The notes under the pieces: model-generated
The model's database searches: none
The model's input: the letters and a program-made list of their open reading frames with translations, nothing else
What the model was told of the DNA's origin: nothing
Shown: in pieces, positions 45,231-53,424 of the stretch
How positions within the stretch are numbered: the stretch's first letter is position 1
Layout of the letters: every line of letters begins with the position of its first letter
From: Granulicatella balaenopterae
Lineage (GTDB): Bacteria > Bacillota > Bacilli > Lactobacillales > Aerococcaceae
Assembly: GCF_900111135.1 (NCBI RefSeq)
Contig: NZ_FOGF01000009.1
Coordinates: 1 to 61,485 of the forward strand
Direction of reading: 5' to 3'
DNA: 61,485 nt
Program-made: the position numbers and the translations under genes

Positions 45231-45572
45231 ATGGGTATGTTCAAACGAATTGCGATTAATACACTTGGCTTTATGTTGATTGCTTATTTATTACCTGGCG
45301 TAGTTGTTGAAAGCTGGGGGGTTGCTTTTACCGCAAGTATTATTTTAGCACTACTAAACTTAACGGTAAAACCGGTATTATATTTATTTACTTTACCAAT
45401 TAACTTTTTTACATTCGGCTTATTTAGCTTTGTGATTAATGGCTTAATTATTATGATGACCGCAAATTTTGTGGGCTCAGGAATTTATATTAGTTCATTT
45501 GGTACAGGCTTATTAGTCAGTGTCCTATTAACATTATTCCAACGCTTTATTGAAGAAGTAACGGAAGATTAG
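45231..45572 (+). CDS. liaZ: Phage-holin-4-like membrane protein (LiaZ/YvlD-like)
   Basis: 113 residues, four hydrophobic helices, with the family block LALLNLTVKPVLYLFTLPINFFTFGLF. YvlD/LiaZ proteins are small membrane proteins of the envelope-stress operon. GGAGGG is 7 nt upstream of the ATG. It follows the PspC gene by about 120 bp and an A/T-rich stretch (TATAATTAAAGTATTATT) that may hold an own promoter. Confidence 0.85.
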   Translation: MGMFKRIAINTLGFMLIAYLLPGVVVESWGVAFTASIILALLNLTVKPVLYLFTLPINFFTFGLFSFVINGLIIMMTANFVGSGIYISSFGTGLLVSVLLTLFQRFIEEVTED

Positions 45573-45581
45573 ATGAACAAG

Positions 45582-45611
45582 CAAGCTTCTAATATAGGAG
45601 CTTGTTTTTTT
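45582..45611 (+). terminator. Terminator of the liaXYZ-like operon
   Basis: CAAGCTTCT pairs with AGGAGCTTG around a short loop, followed by T7. Confidence 0.88.
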
Positions 45612-45655
45612 GTGAAAAAATCTTTCAATTAAAGTAAAATAAACCAATTTATTAA

Positions 45656-45684
45656 TTGAGGTACCGAAAGGAGTGTGCTATGAT
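45656..45684 (+). promoter_or_regulatory. Promoter of the small lipoprotein
   Basis: TTGAGG (45656-45661), 17-bp spacer, TATGAT (45679-45684) with an upstream TGC. Confidence 0.65.
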
Positions 45685-45716
45685 TAGGCTGAAATAATCA
45701 TTAAGGAGGGGAACTT

Positions 45717-46223
45717 ATGAAAAAATATATGAATTATCTTTTTATCGCAATTGTTGCCTTATTACTAACCGCTTGTAGCAATACCCAAAAGCCATTAAGT
45801 ACTAAAACTTTTGGTGAATTGATGGAAGCAGAAGGTTATGAAATTATTTTACAAGAAGATGCTTCAACATCAATCTCCGTCGCCTTAAATGATGATACTA
45901 ATGTACTGTTTTTTACTGGGAAAGATAATGTAGCTGCAAAAGCATTCTATCAAACACTAGCAAAAACATTAAAAGAACAAAATGCGGAAAATTCTGAAGC
46001 AACCATCACAGAAAATGAAGCCGTCAATAGTTTAGAATTAATCATTACAACGACGGATGATACTAGTTATCACCATTTAATTTGGCATGATGCACGTGTG
46101 CTATTTATCACGACAATCGGAGAAAATACCAGAGCTAAAAGTGAAGCTATCTTAGAAGAATTGCATTTTGAAGCAATATCCGCAACAAAAGAAGAATCAA
46201 CAGAAAAAACAGAATCAGAATAA
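45717..46223 (+). CDS. Small lipoprotein of unknown function
   Basis: 168 residues. The signal sequence ends in the lipobox LLTACS (Cys near residue 20), so the mature protein is anchored to the outer face of the membrane. The rest is hydrophilic, Thr/Glu/Asn-rich, with a folded-looking core (FYQTLAKTLKEQN, LELIITTTDDTSYHHLIW) and an acidic C-terminus. No family recognised. RBS GGAGGGG. It has its own promoter and terminator and is monocistronic. Confidence 0.75.
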   Translation: MKKYMNYLFIAIVALLLTACSNTQKPLSTKTFGELMEAEGYEIILQEDASTSISVALNDDTNVLFFTGKDNVAAKAFYQTLAKTLKEQNAENSEATITENEAVNSLELIITTTDDTSYHHLIWHDARVLFITTIGENTRAKSEAILEELHFEAISATKEESTEKTESE

Positions 46224-46237
46224 GAATAAGGACTAGG

Positions 46238-46267
46238 AAGCGAATCATATAAGGGTTCGCTTTTTTT
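46238..46267 (+). terminator. Terminator of the lipoprotein gene
   Basis: AAGCGAA (46238-46244) pairs with TTCGCTT (46256-46262), followed by T-run. Confidence 0.85.
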
Positions 46268-46277
46268 GTGGCGCTAA

Positions 46278-46291
46278 AGAACGTTTGTTCG
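46278..46291 (+). promoter_or_regulatory. LexA/DinR (SOS) box of uvrA
   Basis: AGAAC-GTTT-GTTCG matches the Firmicute SOS box CGAAC-N4-GTTCG with one mismatch. It is 22 bp before the extended -10 TGCTATAAT (46310-46318) of uvrA. SOS induction is the known behaviour of uvrA in Firmicutes. Confidence 0.75.
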
Positions 46292-46351
46292 GAAGTTTCA
46301 CTAAAGTTATGCTATAATAATAGAGAATTGATAGGAAGGGAAGTAAAGTTA

Positions 46352-49198
46352 ATGGCCAAAGATAAGATTATTGTGCGTGGTGCAAGAGCCCATAATTTAA
46401 AAAATATTGATGTTTCTATTCCACGTGATAAATTAGTAGTTGTGACCGGTTTATCAGGTTCAGGGAAGAGTTCTTTAGCATTTGATACTTTATATGCAGA
46501 AGGGCAACGTCGCTATGTGGAGAGTTTATCTGCTTATGCAAGACAATTCTTGGGGCAAATGGATAAACCAGATGTTGATGGAATTGATGGATTGAGTCCA
46601 GCAATTGCGATTGAACAACGCACTACTTCACGTAATCCTCGCTCAACTGTAGGGACGGTTACAGAGATTAATGATTATTTACGTTTATTATATGCACGTA
46701 TTGGTACGCCAGTCTGCCCACATGATGATACGATTATTGAAAGTCAATCGATTGAACAGATGGTGAATCGGGTAATGGATCTACCAGAGCGTACGAAGAT
46801 TCAAATTATGGCACCAATTGTTAAAGCTAAGCGTGGTGAACACAAAAAAGTATTAGAGCAGATTAAAAAAGAAGGTTATGTGCGTTTACGTGTTGATGGT
46901 GAAAAACGTGATATTTCTGAGGAGATTGTATTAGAAAAGCAAAAGAAACATACGATTGATGTAATAGTTGATAGAATTATTGTTAGTGAAAAAAGCCGCT
47001 CACGTTTATTTGACTCTTTAGAATCAGCTTTACAATTAGCGGATGGTTATGCGATTGTCGATGTGATTGGTCAAGAGGAATTATTATTTAGTGAGCATTA
47101 TGCTTGCCCGCATTGTGGCTTTACGATTGGTGAATTAGAGCCTCGTTTGTTTTCATTTAATGCCCCATTTGGCGCTTGTAGTGAGTGTGATGGTTTGGGG
47201 ATGAAGTTGGAAGTGGATGTGGAGTTAGTAGTACCGGATGATCGTCTGACTTTACAAGAGGGTGCATTAGTTCCTTGGAATCCAATTAGTTCGAATTATT
47301 ATCCTAGTATGTTAGAGCAGTTTTGTCAGCAGTTTAAGATACCAATGGATGTGCCATTTAAATCATTAACGAAAGAACAGCGTAAGTTAATTTTGTATGG
47401 TTCAGGTGAAAAGGAATTTCATTTTTATCATGAGAATGAATTTGGTGGGAAGCGTGATTTGAATTTACCTTTTGAAGGGGTAGTGAAAAATGTCAATCGT
47501 CGTTATCATGAGACGAATAGTGATTATGTACGTGAACAGATGCGCCAATATATGACGGAATTAGTCTGTCAATCTTGTCAGGGACAGCGGTTGAATGAGA
47601 AAGCTTTATCGGTGAAGGTGGGCGGTTTGAATATTTCTGAATTACAAACAATGTCTGTGACTGAGGAATTAGAATTTTTAGAGCAATTGACATTATCTAA
47701 AACGAATCAGGAGATTGCGACACCGATTTTAAAAGAGGTGCTGTCACGTTTGAGTTTCTTGAAGAATGTTGGTTTGGATTATTTAACCTTAAGCCGTACT
47801 GCTGGAACTTTATCGGGTGGTGAGGCGCAGCGTATTCGTTTGGCGACGCAGATTGGTTCGAATTTGTCGGGGGTATTGTATATTTTAGATGAGCCGTCGA
47901 TTGGGTTGCATCAGCGTGATAATGATCGTTTGTTAGATTCATTGAAGCAGATGCGTGACTTAGGGAATACGTTAATTGTGGTGGAACATGATAGTGATAC
48001 GATGTTAGCGGCGGATTATTTGATTGATATGGGTCCGGGTGCTGGTGAGTTAGGTGGCGAAGTGATTGCGGCTGGGACTCCTAAGCAAGTCATGAAGAAT
48101 AAAAAGTCATTAACGGGTCAGTATTTAACGGGTAAAAAGAAAATTGAGATTCCAACAACACGTCGCACTGAAGATATGGGATGTTTAGAAGTGATTGGTG
48201 CTAGTGAGAATAATTTACAAGATGTCGATGTGACGATTCCTCTAGGTAGATTAGTGGCGGTAACCGGGGTGTCTGGTTCAGGTAAGAGTTCTTTAGTGAA
48301 TGGTGTCTTGAAGAAGGCCTTGGCGCGTGAATTAACAAAAGCAAAGGAGAAGCCTGGTAAGTTTAAGGCATTACATGGGGTGGAATTAGTTGATAAGATG
48401 ATTGATATTGATCAAAGTCCGATTGGGCGTACACCTCGTAGTAATCCGGCAACATATACGAGTGTCTTTGATGATATTCGTGATTTGTTTGCGGCAACCA
48501 ATGAAGCTAAGATGCGTGGCTATAAAAAAGGACGCTTTAGCTTTAATGTTAAGGGTGGACGCTGTGAAGCGTGTAAGGGTGATGGTATCTTAAAAATTGA
48601 GATGCATTTCTTACCGGATGTCTATGTGCCTTGTGAAGTCTGTCATGGGACACGTTATAATTCTGAAACCTTAGAAGTTCGCTATAAAGGTAAGAGTATT
48701 GCCGATGTATTGGAGATGACGGTTGAGGAAGCTTTAGAATTTTTCAGTGCAATTCCAAAAATTAAGCGCAAATTACAAACGATTGAGGATGTTGGTTTAG
48801 GCTATGTACGTTTAGGTCAATCGGCAACGACTTTATCAGGTGGTGAAGCGCAACGTATGAAGCTAGCTAGTGAATTACGCCGCACAGCTACCGGTAAGAC
48901 GGTCTATATTTTAGATGAGCCAACAACAGGATTACATACGGATGATATTAAGCGTTTATTGGCAGTTTTAAATCGTTTAGTTGAAGCGGGTAATACAGTG
49001 GTTGTAATTGAACATAATTTAGATGTGATTAAAACGGCTGACTATATTATTGATATGGGCCCTGAAGGTGGTGCTGGTGGCGGTACGGTGATTGCGACTG
49101 GTACACCTGAAGAAGTGGCGGAAGTTGAAGAAAGTTATACGGGACATTATTTGAAACGTATTTTTGCAGCAGCCAAAGAAGATAAAGCAGATAACTAA
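46352..49198 (+). CDS. uvrA: Excinuclease ABC subunit A
   Basis: 948-residue ATPase that finds bulky DNA lesions with UvrB. Two ABC domains are present: Walker [15 protein letters not shown] (near residue 32) and [13 protein letters not shown] (near 640), with signatures [12 protein letters not shown] and [12 protein letters not shown] and Walker [12 protein letters not shown] and [11 protein letters not shown]. Zinc modules CPHC/CSEC and CEAC/CEVC are seen. The frame opens at 46268, but ATG 46352 with GGAAGGG upstream gives the usual [16 protein letters not shown] start. Here it is not next to uvrB. Confidence 0.97.
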   Translation: MAKDKIIVRGARAHNLKNIDVSIPRDKLVVVTGLSGSGKSSLAFDTLYAEGQRRYVESLSAYARQFLGQMDKPDVDGIDGLSPAIAIEQRTTSRNPRSTVGTVTEINDYLRLLYARIGTPVCPHDDTIIESQSIEQMVNRVMDLPERTKIQIMAPIVKAKRGEHKKVLEQIKKEGYVRLRVDGEKRDISEEIVLEKQKKHTIDVIVDRIIVSEKSRSRLFDSLESALQLADGYAIVDVIGQEELLFSEHYACPHCGFTIGELEPRLFSFNAPFGACSECDGLGMKLEVDVELVVPDDRLTLQEGALVPWNPISSNYYPSMLEQFCQQFKIPMDVPFKSLTKEQRKLILYGSGEKEFHFYHENEFGGKRDLNLPFEGVVKNVNRRYHETNSDYVREQMRQYMTELVCQSCQGQRLNEKALSVKVGGLNISELQTMSVTEELEFLEQLTLSKTNQEIATPILKEVLSRLSFLKNVGLDYLTLSRTAGTLSGGEAQRIRLATQIGSNLSGVLYILDEPSIGLHQRDNDRLLDSLKQMRDLGNTLIVVEHDSDTMLAADYLIDMGPGAGELGGEVIAAGTPKQVMKNKKSLTGQYLTGKKKIEIPTTRRTEDMGCLEVIGASENNLQDVDVTIPLGRLVAVTGVSGSGKSSLVNGVLKKALARELTKAKEKPGKFKALHGVELVDKMIDIDQSPIGRTPRSNPATYTSVFDDIRDLFAATNEAKMRGYKKGRFSFNVKGGRCEACKGDGILKIEMHFLPDVYVPCEVCHGTRYNSETLEVRYKGKSIADVLEMTVEEALEFFSAIPKIKRKLQTIEDVGLGYVRLGQSATTLSGGEAQRMKLASELRRTATGKTVYILDEPTTGLHTDDIKRLLAVLNRLVEAGNTVVVIEHNLDVIKTADYIIDMGPEGGAGGGTVIATGTPEEVAEVEESYTGHYLKRIFAAAKEDKADN

Positions 49199-49266
49199 AT
49201 GAGCTAACCGTTTTAGCGAGTAGTTAGCCGTTTAAAACGAAAATTAGTTCTGAACTATAAATAAAT

Positions 49267-49309
49267 AAGCACTCAGCTGACGATTGGTATCGTTGGTTGA
49301 GTGCTTTTT
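49267..49309 (+). terminator. Terminator of uvrA
   Basis: AAGCACTCAGC pairs with GGTTGAGTGCTT (stem with G-U pairs), followed by T. Confidence 0.85.
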
Positions 49310-49419
49310 ATGATGCAGATTTTTGTGAGGTAGATTTTTTATGAGTTTGCGCCATTTAACTGGTGAAACGCTCCTCAGATAGTGTTATGATGCAAGGTGA
49401 ATCTGCGAGATAGAAGAGT

Positions 49420-50382
49420 TTAGTGTACACGTTCTTCTAATTCACTTAGAGAGAAACCGAGTGCTTGAGCCATTTGTGGGTTAATCTCAATCATTGGTGT
49501 GGCGGGATCTTCAACCGCGATATCTGAAATAGCTGTACCATTTAATAGTTGTAGGGCTTGTTTGGCCGATTGTTGGCCTAATTTGTAATAGTCAACACCA
49601 ACAACTAATAAAGTGGCATCCAAGACAGCTTGGTCACCACCGATTGCTGGGACTTTAGCTTTTATAAGAATATCATGAATCATTGCCACGGTTGAAGCAA
49701 CAGTTGTATCGGTTGGAAAGTAGATAGCGTCGACTTCTTTTGCTAAGCTAGTGACGACTTGTTGGACATCATTGGTGGTCGTAACGGTCTTTTCGATGAC
49801 GGTTAATCCTAAATCATTCAGTATATTTGTCGCAAGTCTGGCTTGGGCTTCTGAATTGACTTCATTGGAATTATAGAAAATCCCGATAGTTTGGGCATTT
49901 GGGATGGCGGCTAATAATTTTTCGATTTGCATTTGAACGGGAATATAATCAATTGTGCCCGTACTATTATCGCTTGGTTGTTCTAGTGAATCGGTTAAGC
50001 CAGCACTGATTGGATCGCTAATAGCTGTGAAAATAGTCGGAGTTTCTTGGTCGGCATTCATCATTGCTTGGGCAGCCGGTGTAGCAATCGCAAAGTTCAA
50101 ATTATTTTCATCAGCTAATTTTTCGGCCATTAAAGGGAGATTACTTTGGTCACCGGATGCATTTTCGATAGTTAAGATTAAGTTTTCGCCTTCGATATAG
50201 TGATTGGCAGCCAGTTCATCAACAAAACCAAGGCGTGCTAAAGTTAGAGCGTCATGTTCAGCGAATTGTAAGATTCCAATATGGGTACAGTTATCATCTT
50301 TTTTAGCGCAATGACTGACAAAGATGGCAATAAGCGATAGACTACAAAAGATGGTGAGTAATTTTAATAGATTTTTTTTCAT
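49420..50382 (-). CDS. ABC transporter substrate-binding lipoprotein (TrpX/ABC_sub_bind family)
   Basis: 320 residues. A hydrophobic signal ends near Cys25 (FVSHCAKK), so the protein is probably lipidated. HIGILQFAEHDALTLARLGF, VDELAANHYIEGENLILT, FAIATPAAQA and IFTAISDPISAGL are the PF04392 blocks. Relatives (TrpX/YtrX) bind aromatic amino acids or other solutes for a TrpXYZ-type transporter. No permease or ATPase gene is adjacent. GGAGTC lies before the ATG. Expression is controlled by a Tyr-rich leader-peptide attenuator, so tyrosine is the likely ligand. Confidence 0.88.
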   Translation of the reverse strand: MKKNLLKLLTIFCSLSLIAIFVSHCAKKDDNCTHIGILQFAEHDALTLARLGFVDELAANHYIEGENLILTIENASGDQSNLPLMAEKLADENNLNFAIATPAAQAMMNADQETPTIFTAISDPISAGLTDSLEQPSDNSTGTIDYIPVQMQIEKLLAAIPNAQTIGIFYNSNEVNSEAQARLATNILNDLGLTVIEKTVTTTNDVQQVVTSLAKEVDAIYFPTDTTVASTVAMIHDILIKAKVPAIGGDQAVLDATLLVVGVDYYKLGQQSAKQALQLLNGTAISDIAVEDPATPMIEINPQMAQALGFSLSELEERVH

Positions 50383-50422
50383 AATAAAGACTCCTTATAA
50401 TATATTTTTTTGAAAAAAGGGT

Positions 50423-50454
50423 AAAAGAAAAGACCATCTATTTCTAAATGGTCT
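50423..50454 (-). terminator. Attenuator terminator upstream of the substrate-binding protein
   Basis: Minus strand AGACCAT (50448-50454) and ATGGTCT (50431-50437) pair around a 10-nt loop, followed by TTTTCTTTT. It lies between the leader peptide and the gene. Confidence 0.85.
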
Positions 50455-50548
50455 AACTAGTCTACTTAATCCTAAAATAGTGTTTAAGAAGTCTAAAGGG
50501 AAGTTAAGATCCACTTAGAAATAATCTATGTGGATTCACCTCAAAAAA

Positions 50549-50609
50549 GTTACAGCCTCATAGATACAAAACGGTCAGTCCGACTTGTATCTACAAAAGC
50601 GATACAAGT
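50549..50609 (-). promoter_or_regulatory. Alternative hairpins of the Tyr leader attenuator
   Basis: Three complementary arms lie after the leader peptide on the minus strand: ACTTGTATC (50601-50609), GATACAAGT (50583-50591) and TTGTATC (50563-50569). Arm 2 can pair with arm 1 or with arm 3. In addition GCTGTAA (50550-50556 read on minus) is complementary to the TTACAGC inside the Tyr codons (50623-50629). This resembles competing structures of ribosome-mediated attenuation. Confidence 0.65.
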
Positions 50610-50613
50610 ACAT

Positions 50614-50667
50614 CTAATAATAGCTGTAATAGTAAGTGCGTGTAACTGGTAACGTCATTTGAGACAT
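50614..50667 (-). CDS. Tyr-rich leader peptide (attenuator)
   Basis: A 17-residue ORF, MSQMTLPVTRTYYYSYY, then TAG. AGGAGG lies 5-6 nt before the ATG, so translation should be efficient. Five of the last six codons encode tyrosine. Competing stem-loops and a Rho-independent terminator follow, and the gene downstream encodes a TrpX-like solute-binding protein. Ribosome stalling at the Tyr codons when charged tRNA-Tyr is low is expected to prevent termination. The ORF is too short for standard ORF calling. Confidence 0.85.
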   Translation of the reverse strand: MSQMTLPVTRTYYYSYY

Positions 50668-50703
50668 ACTTAACTCCTCCTTTTTTGTGTGAGATAGTGA
50701 TTA

Positions 50704-50737
50704 CTTATAGGATAACCAAACGAGTCTGAACTGTCAA
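50704..50737 (-). promoter_or_regulatory. Probable promoter of the Tyr leader
   Basis: TTGACA (50732-50737) and TATAAG (50704-50709) on the minus strand, but with a 22-bp spacer. Position relative to the leader fits, spacing does not, so only moderate confidence. Confidence 0.4.
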
Positions 50738-50744
50738 CAAGGAC

Positions 50745-50830
50745 TGTGGAAAAAGCATTATCCACAAGCAAAAATCCAAAAAAATATTTATCCACATGTG
50801 GAAACACTAAACGCTCAGATATTATCCATA
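50745..50830. promoter_or_regulatory. DnaA-box cluster outside an origin
   Basis: Two perfect DnaA boxes TTATCCACA (50758-50766 and 50788-50796, 30 bp apart), one near-perfect TTATCCATA (50822-50830), and reverse-strand near matches TGTGGAAAA (50745-50753) and TGTGGAAAC (50797-50805). No dnaA, dnaN or rpmH lies near, so this is not an obvious oriC. It resembles the DnaA-box clusters of Bacillus that modulate replication initiation or local transcription. Confidence 0.7.
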
Positions 50831-50868
50831 AACTGCATTAATTTTTTATTAGGATTAGCGATAAATAC

Positions 50869-50895
50869 TTGCATTTACTAGAAGTTTCTTATAAT
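50869..50895 (+). promoter_or_regulatory. Promoter of the proS T-box leader
   Basis: TTGCAT (50869-50874), 15-bp spacer, TATAAT (50890-50895). The spacing is a little short. Confidence 0.55.
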
Positions 50896-50901
50896 ATTAA
50901 C

Positions 50902-51128
50902 GATGGACATTGGAATAGTAAAATTTTCTATGGGTACAGAAAGTTCGACAAGCTGAGAACGAACCCCCGCTAGTGATTTGAACCTACCATGCTATAGATG
51001 GTTATGAAAATAATCCGGTTTATCACCGTTATCAATAGTAAGTGGCATATAGGGATTTTTATATGCAAATAAGGTGGTACCACGGTCATTCGTCCTTTTT
51101 ATCGGGATGAGATGGCTTATTTTTTTGT
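50902..51128 (+). promoter_or_regulatory. Pro T-box riboswitch upstream of proS
   Basis: The T-box core AAGGTGGTACCACGG (51071-51085) precedes a terminator hairpin (about 51083-51128) ending in TTATTTTTTT. The specifier loop reads GAACCTACC; its CCT (50984-50986) is a proline codon, in agreement with the synthetase. The leader starts a few bases after the promoter. Confidence 0.92.
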
Positions 51129-51166
51129 CTAAAAAAACTAATAGATTAAAGAAAGAAGGAAATATA

Positions 51167-52606
51167 ATGACAAATTTACAAAGAGAAGATTTTTCAAAAT
51201 GGTATATTCAAACCATTCAAAAAGCTGATTTAATGGATTATTCACCAGTACGTGGATGCATGATTTTTAAACCAGATGGATTCGAGATTTGGGAACACAT
51301 TCAAGAAGAATTCGGTGTTCGTTTTAAAGAAGAAGGTATCCGTAACGCTTATTTCCCAATGTTAATCCCAGAAAGTTTCTTCACAAAAGAAGCTGACCAC
51401 ATTGAAGGTTTTGCACCGGAATTACCATGGGTGACAGAAGCTGCTGGTGAAAAATTAGAAGAACGTTTAGCATTACGTCCAACTTCAGAAACCATGATCG
51501 GTACAGCATTTAGTAACTGGATTAATTCATACCGTGATTTACCATATGAAATTAACCAATGGGCAAATGTATTCCGTTGGGAGAAAAAAACATTACCATT
51601 CTTACGTACTTCTGAATTCTTATGGCAAGAAGGACATACAGCACACGAAAATGAAGAAGATGCGCGTAATCGTACAATGCGTATGCTAGATATTTATAAA
51701 GAAGTTATTGAAGGAGTATTAGCAGTTCCTGTATATCAAGGACGTAAAACACCATCAGAACGTTTTGCTGGAGCAGTAGATACGTATTCAGTAGAAGCGA
51801 TGATGAAAGATGGTAAAGCTGTACAAGCAGGTACTTCTCACTTTATGGGTACAAAATTTGCCGAAGCATTCGACATTAAATACTTAAACCGTGATAATAA
51901 ACACGTTTTCTGTAACACCACTTCATGGGGAGTATCAACTCGTTTAATCGGTTCATTAATCATGACTCATGGTGATGAACAAGGATTAGTATTACCTCCA
52001 AAAGTTGCGCCAACACAAGTCGTATTATTACCAGTAGGACCATGGAAGAAAAAACCAGAAATTGTTGAACGCTTAGAAGAATTACAAAAACAATTAAAAG
52101 CAAAAGGCATCCGTGTTACATTAGATGATTCTGATAATTCACCAGGCTTTAAATTTAATGAATGGGAATTAAAAGGTGTACCAATGCGTATTGAATTTGG
52201 CCCACGTGATATGGAGAATAACCAAGTAATGACTAAAATGCGTGACTTAGATGATAAAGTTGCCGTTTCATTAGATGACATCGAAGAATATGTTGAAAAA
52301 TCATTAGAAGAAATGCAAGTTCGTTTATTAGAAACAGCTCGCCAAATGCGTTCATCACACGAATATACAAATATTGATACTTTAGATGAATTAAAAGCTC
52401 ACATCGAAGAAAAACGTGCTGCCGGAGAACCAGCTGGCTGGGTACTTGCAGGATGGGATGGCACTGAAGAGTCTGAAGCCAAAATTAAAGAAGAAACAGG
52501 ATTTACAACACGTAATATTCCATTCGTACCAGCAGTTGAAAAAACAACTTGTATTGTAACTGGAAAACCAGCTAAACATACTGTATGGCTAGCAAGAGCT
52601 TATTAA
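51167..52606 (+). CDS. proS: Prolyl-tRNA synthetase, short archaeal/eukaryote-like type
   Basis: 479 residues, class II synthetase. Motifs FRWEKKTLPFLRTSEFLWQE (motif 2) and a C-terminal anticodon-binding plus ProRS-C domain ending WLARAY are visible. The length and the start (QREDFSKWYIQTIQKADL, GCMIFKPDGFEIWE) match the archaeal/eukaryote-like ProRS, which lacks the internal editing domain of the ~570-residue bacterial type. Mischarging with alanine would need a separate editing protein. The frame opens at 51074 inside the T-box; ATG 51167 has GAAGGAA upstream. Translation is controlled by the Pro T-box. Confidence 0.95.
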   Translation: MTNLQREDFSKWYIQTIQKADLMDYSPVRGCMIFKPDGFEIWEHIQEEFGVRFKEEGIRNAYFPMLIPESFFTKEADHIEGFAPELPWVTEAAGEKLEERLALRPTSETMIGTAFSNWINSYRDLPYEINQWANVFRWEKKTLPFLRTSEFLWQEGHTAHENEEDARNRTMRMLDIYKEVIEGVLAVPVYQGRKTPSERFAGAVDTYSVEAMMKDGKAVQAGTSHFMGTKFAEAFDIKYLNRDNKHVFCNTTSWGVSTRLIGSLIMTHGDEQGLVLPPKVAPTQVVLLPVGPWKKKPEIVERLEELQKQLKAKGIRVTLDDSDNSPGFKFNEWELKGVPMRIEFGPRDMENNQVMTKMRDLDDKVAVSLDDIEEYVEKSLEEMQVRLLETARQMRSSHEYTNIDTLDELKAHIEEKRAAGEPAGWVLAGWDGTEESEAKIKEETGFTTRNIPFVPAVEKTTCIVTGKPAKHTVWLARAY

Positions 52607-52646
52607 AGTAAGTTGTAAAAATGAAAATAAGTTTTAAAGGCGATAA

Positions 52647-52685
52647 TAAGTTTCTAGCTGCTAAACGCATTTAGGAGCTTGTTTG
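52647..52685 (+). terminator. Possible weak terminator after proS
   Basis: AAGTTTCTA pairs with TAGGAGCTT with mismatches and a T-rich end. It may allow read-through to the membrane protein. Confidence 0.4.
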
Positions 52686-52715
52686 AGCAATAATGTTGAT
52701 TAGGGAGGTTGCATT

Positions 52716-53408
52716 GTGCAACAAGAGAAGAATGGTGAAAAACTAACACCAATGCAAATGGCTTTTTATATTGTAATTTCAATTTTTATTAATGCTTTAG
52801 GAAATGGATTAACGGTCGCTTTAAATATGGGAAGTGCCATGTGGACGGCCGCCTCGGTAAATCTGAGTTATTTTTTACAGATACCTTTTGCCATAACTAT
52901 GAGTATGTTGGGATTATTCGCATTAAGTTGGAGTATAGTAATCACCAAAAGTTTCGATCTAAGAAGAGCGATTGCCAATATTTGTTTTATGATTCCGTTT
53001 AGCTGTTTAATTGGTTTTTTTGCTAATTTTTTCAGATTATTAGGCGTAGAAAATTTACCATTAGCAGTAAAAATTATTTTAGATATTTCTGGTATTTTTG
53101 TTTTAGCTTGTGGAGTATCAATTTATCAACGTGTTAATTTATTTATGCATCCAATTGATGAAGTAATTAAAAATGTTCGTTTTTATATTTGTCACGGGAA
53201 ATCACGTAGAGGGTTAATTGTGAGTTTTATTCCTCCAATGATGTTGATTGCTTTATTATATTGGATTACAGGAGACATTCATGCTGTTAATATTGGTACT
53301 CTTGTGTCATTACTATTCCAAGGGGATTTTGTGGCTATTGGCGACAAATATGTATTTCCAAGCTTAAAACATCATTTTACTAGTCCAATTCAAAATGTAA
53401 AATCTTAG
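52716..53408 (+). CDS. YczE/YitT-like integral membrane protein (DUF6198-type)
   Basis: 230 residues with five or six hydrophobic helices. NALGNGLTVALNMGSAMWTAASVN and VLACGVSIYQRVNLFMHPIDEVIK recall YczE/YitT-type proteins of Firmicutes. The function is unknown; no catalytic motif is visible. The start is GTG with GGGAGG upstream. galM follows after 16 bp with its own ribosome site. Confidence 0.75.
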   Translation: MQQEKNGEKLTPMQMAFYIVISIFINALGNGLTVALNMGSAMWTAASVNLSYFLQIPFAITMSMLGLFALSWSIVITKSFDLRRAIANICFMIPFSCLIGFFANFFRLLGVENLPLAVKIILDISGIFVLACGVSIYQRVNLFMHPIDEVIKNVRFYICHGKSRRGLIVSFIPPMMLIALLYWITGDIHAVNIGTLVSLLFQGDFVAIGDKYVFPSLKHHFTSPIQNVKS

Positions 53409-53424
53409 ACTAGGAGGAAAAACA

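Noticed and set aside
45609-45628. Rex box after the liaZ-like gene (TTGTGAA...)
   Set aside because: Only the left half matches; the first part belongs to the terminator T-run.
50745-50830. Chromosomal replication origin
   Set aside because: DnaA boxes are present, but dnaA, dnaN, rpmH or gidA-type origin genes and an obvious unwinding element are not. Kept only as a DnaA-box cluster.
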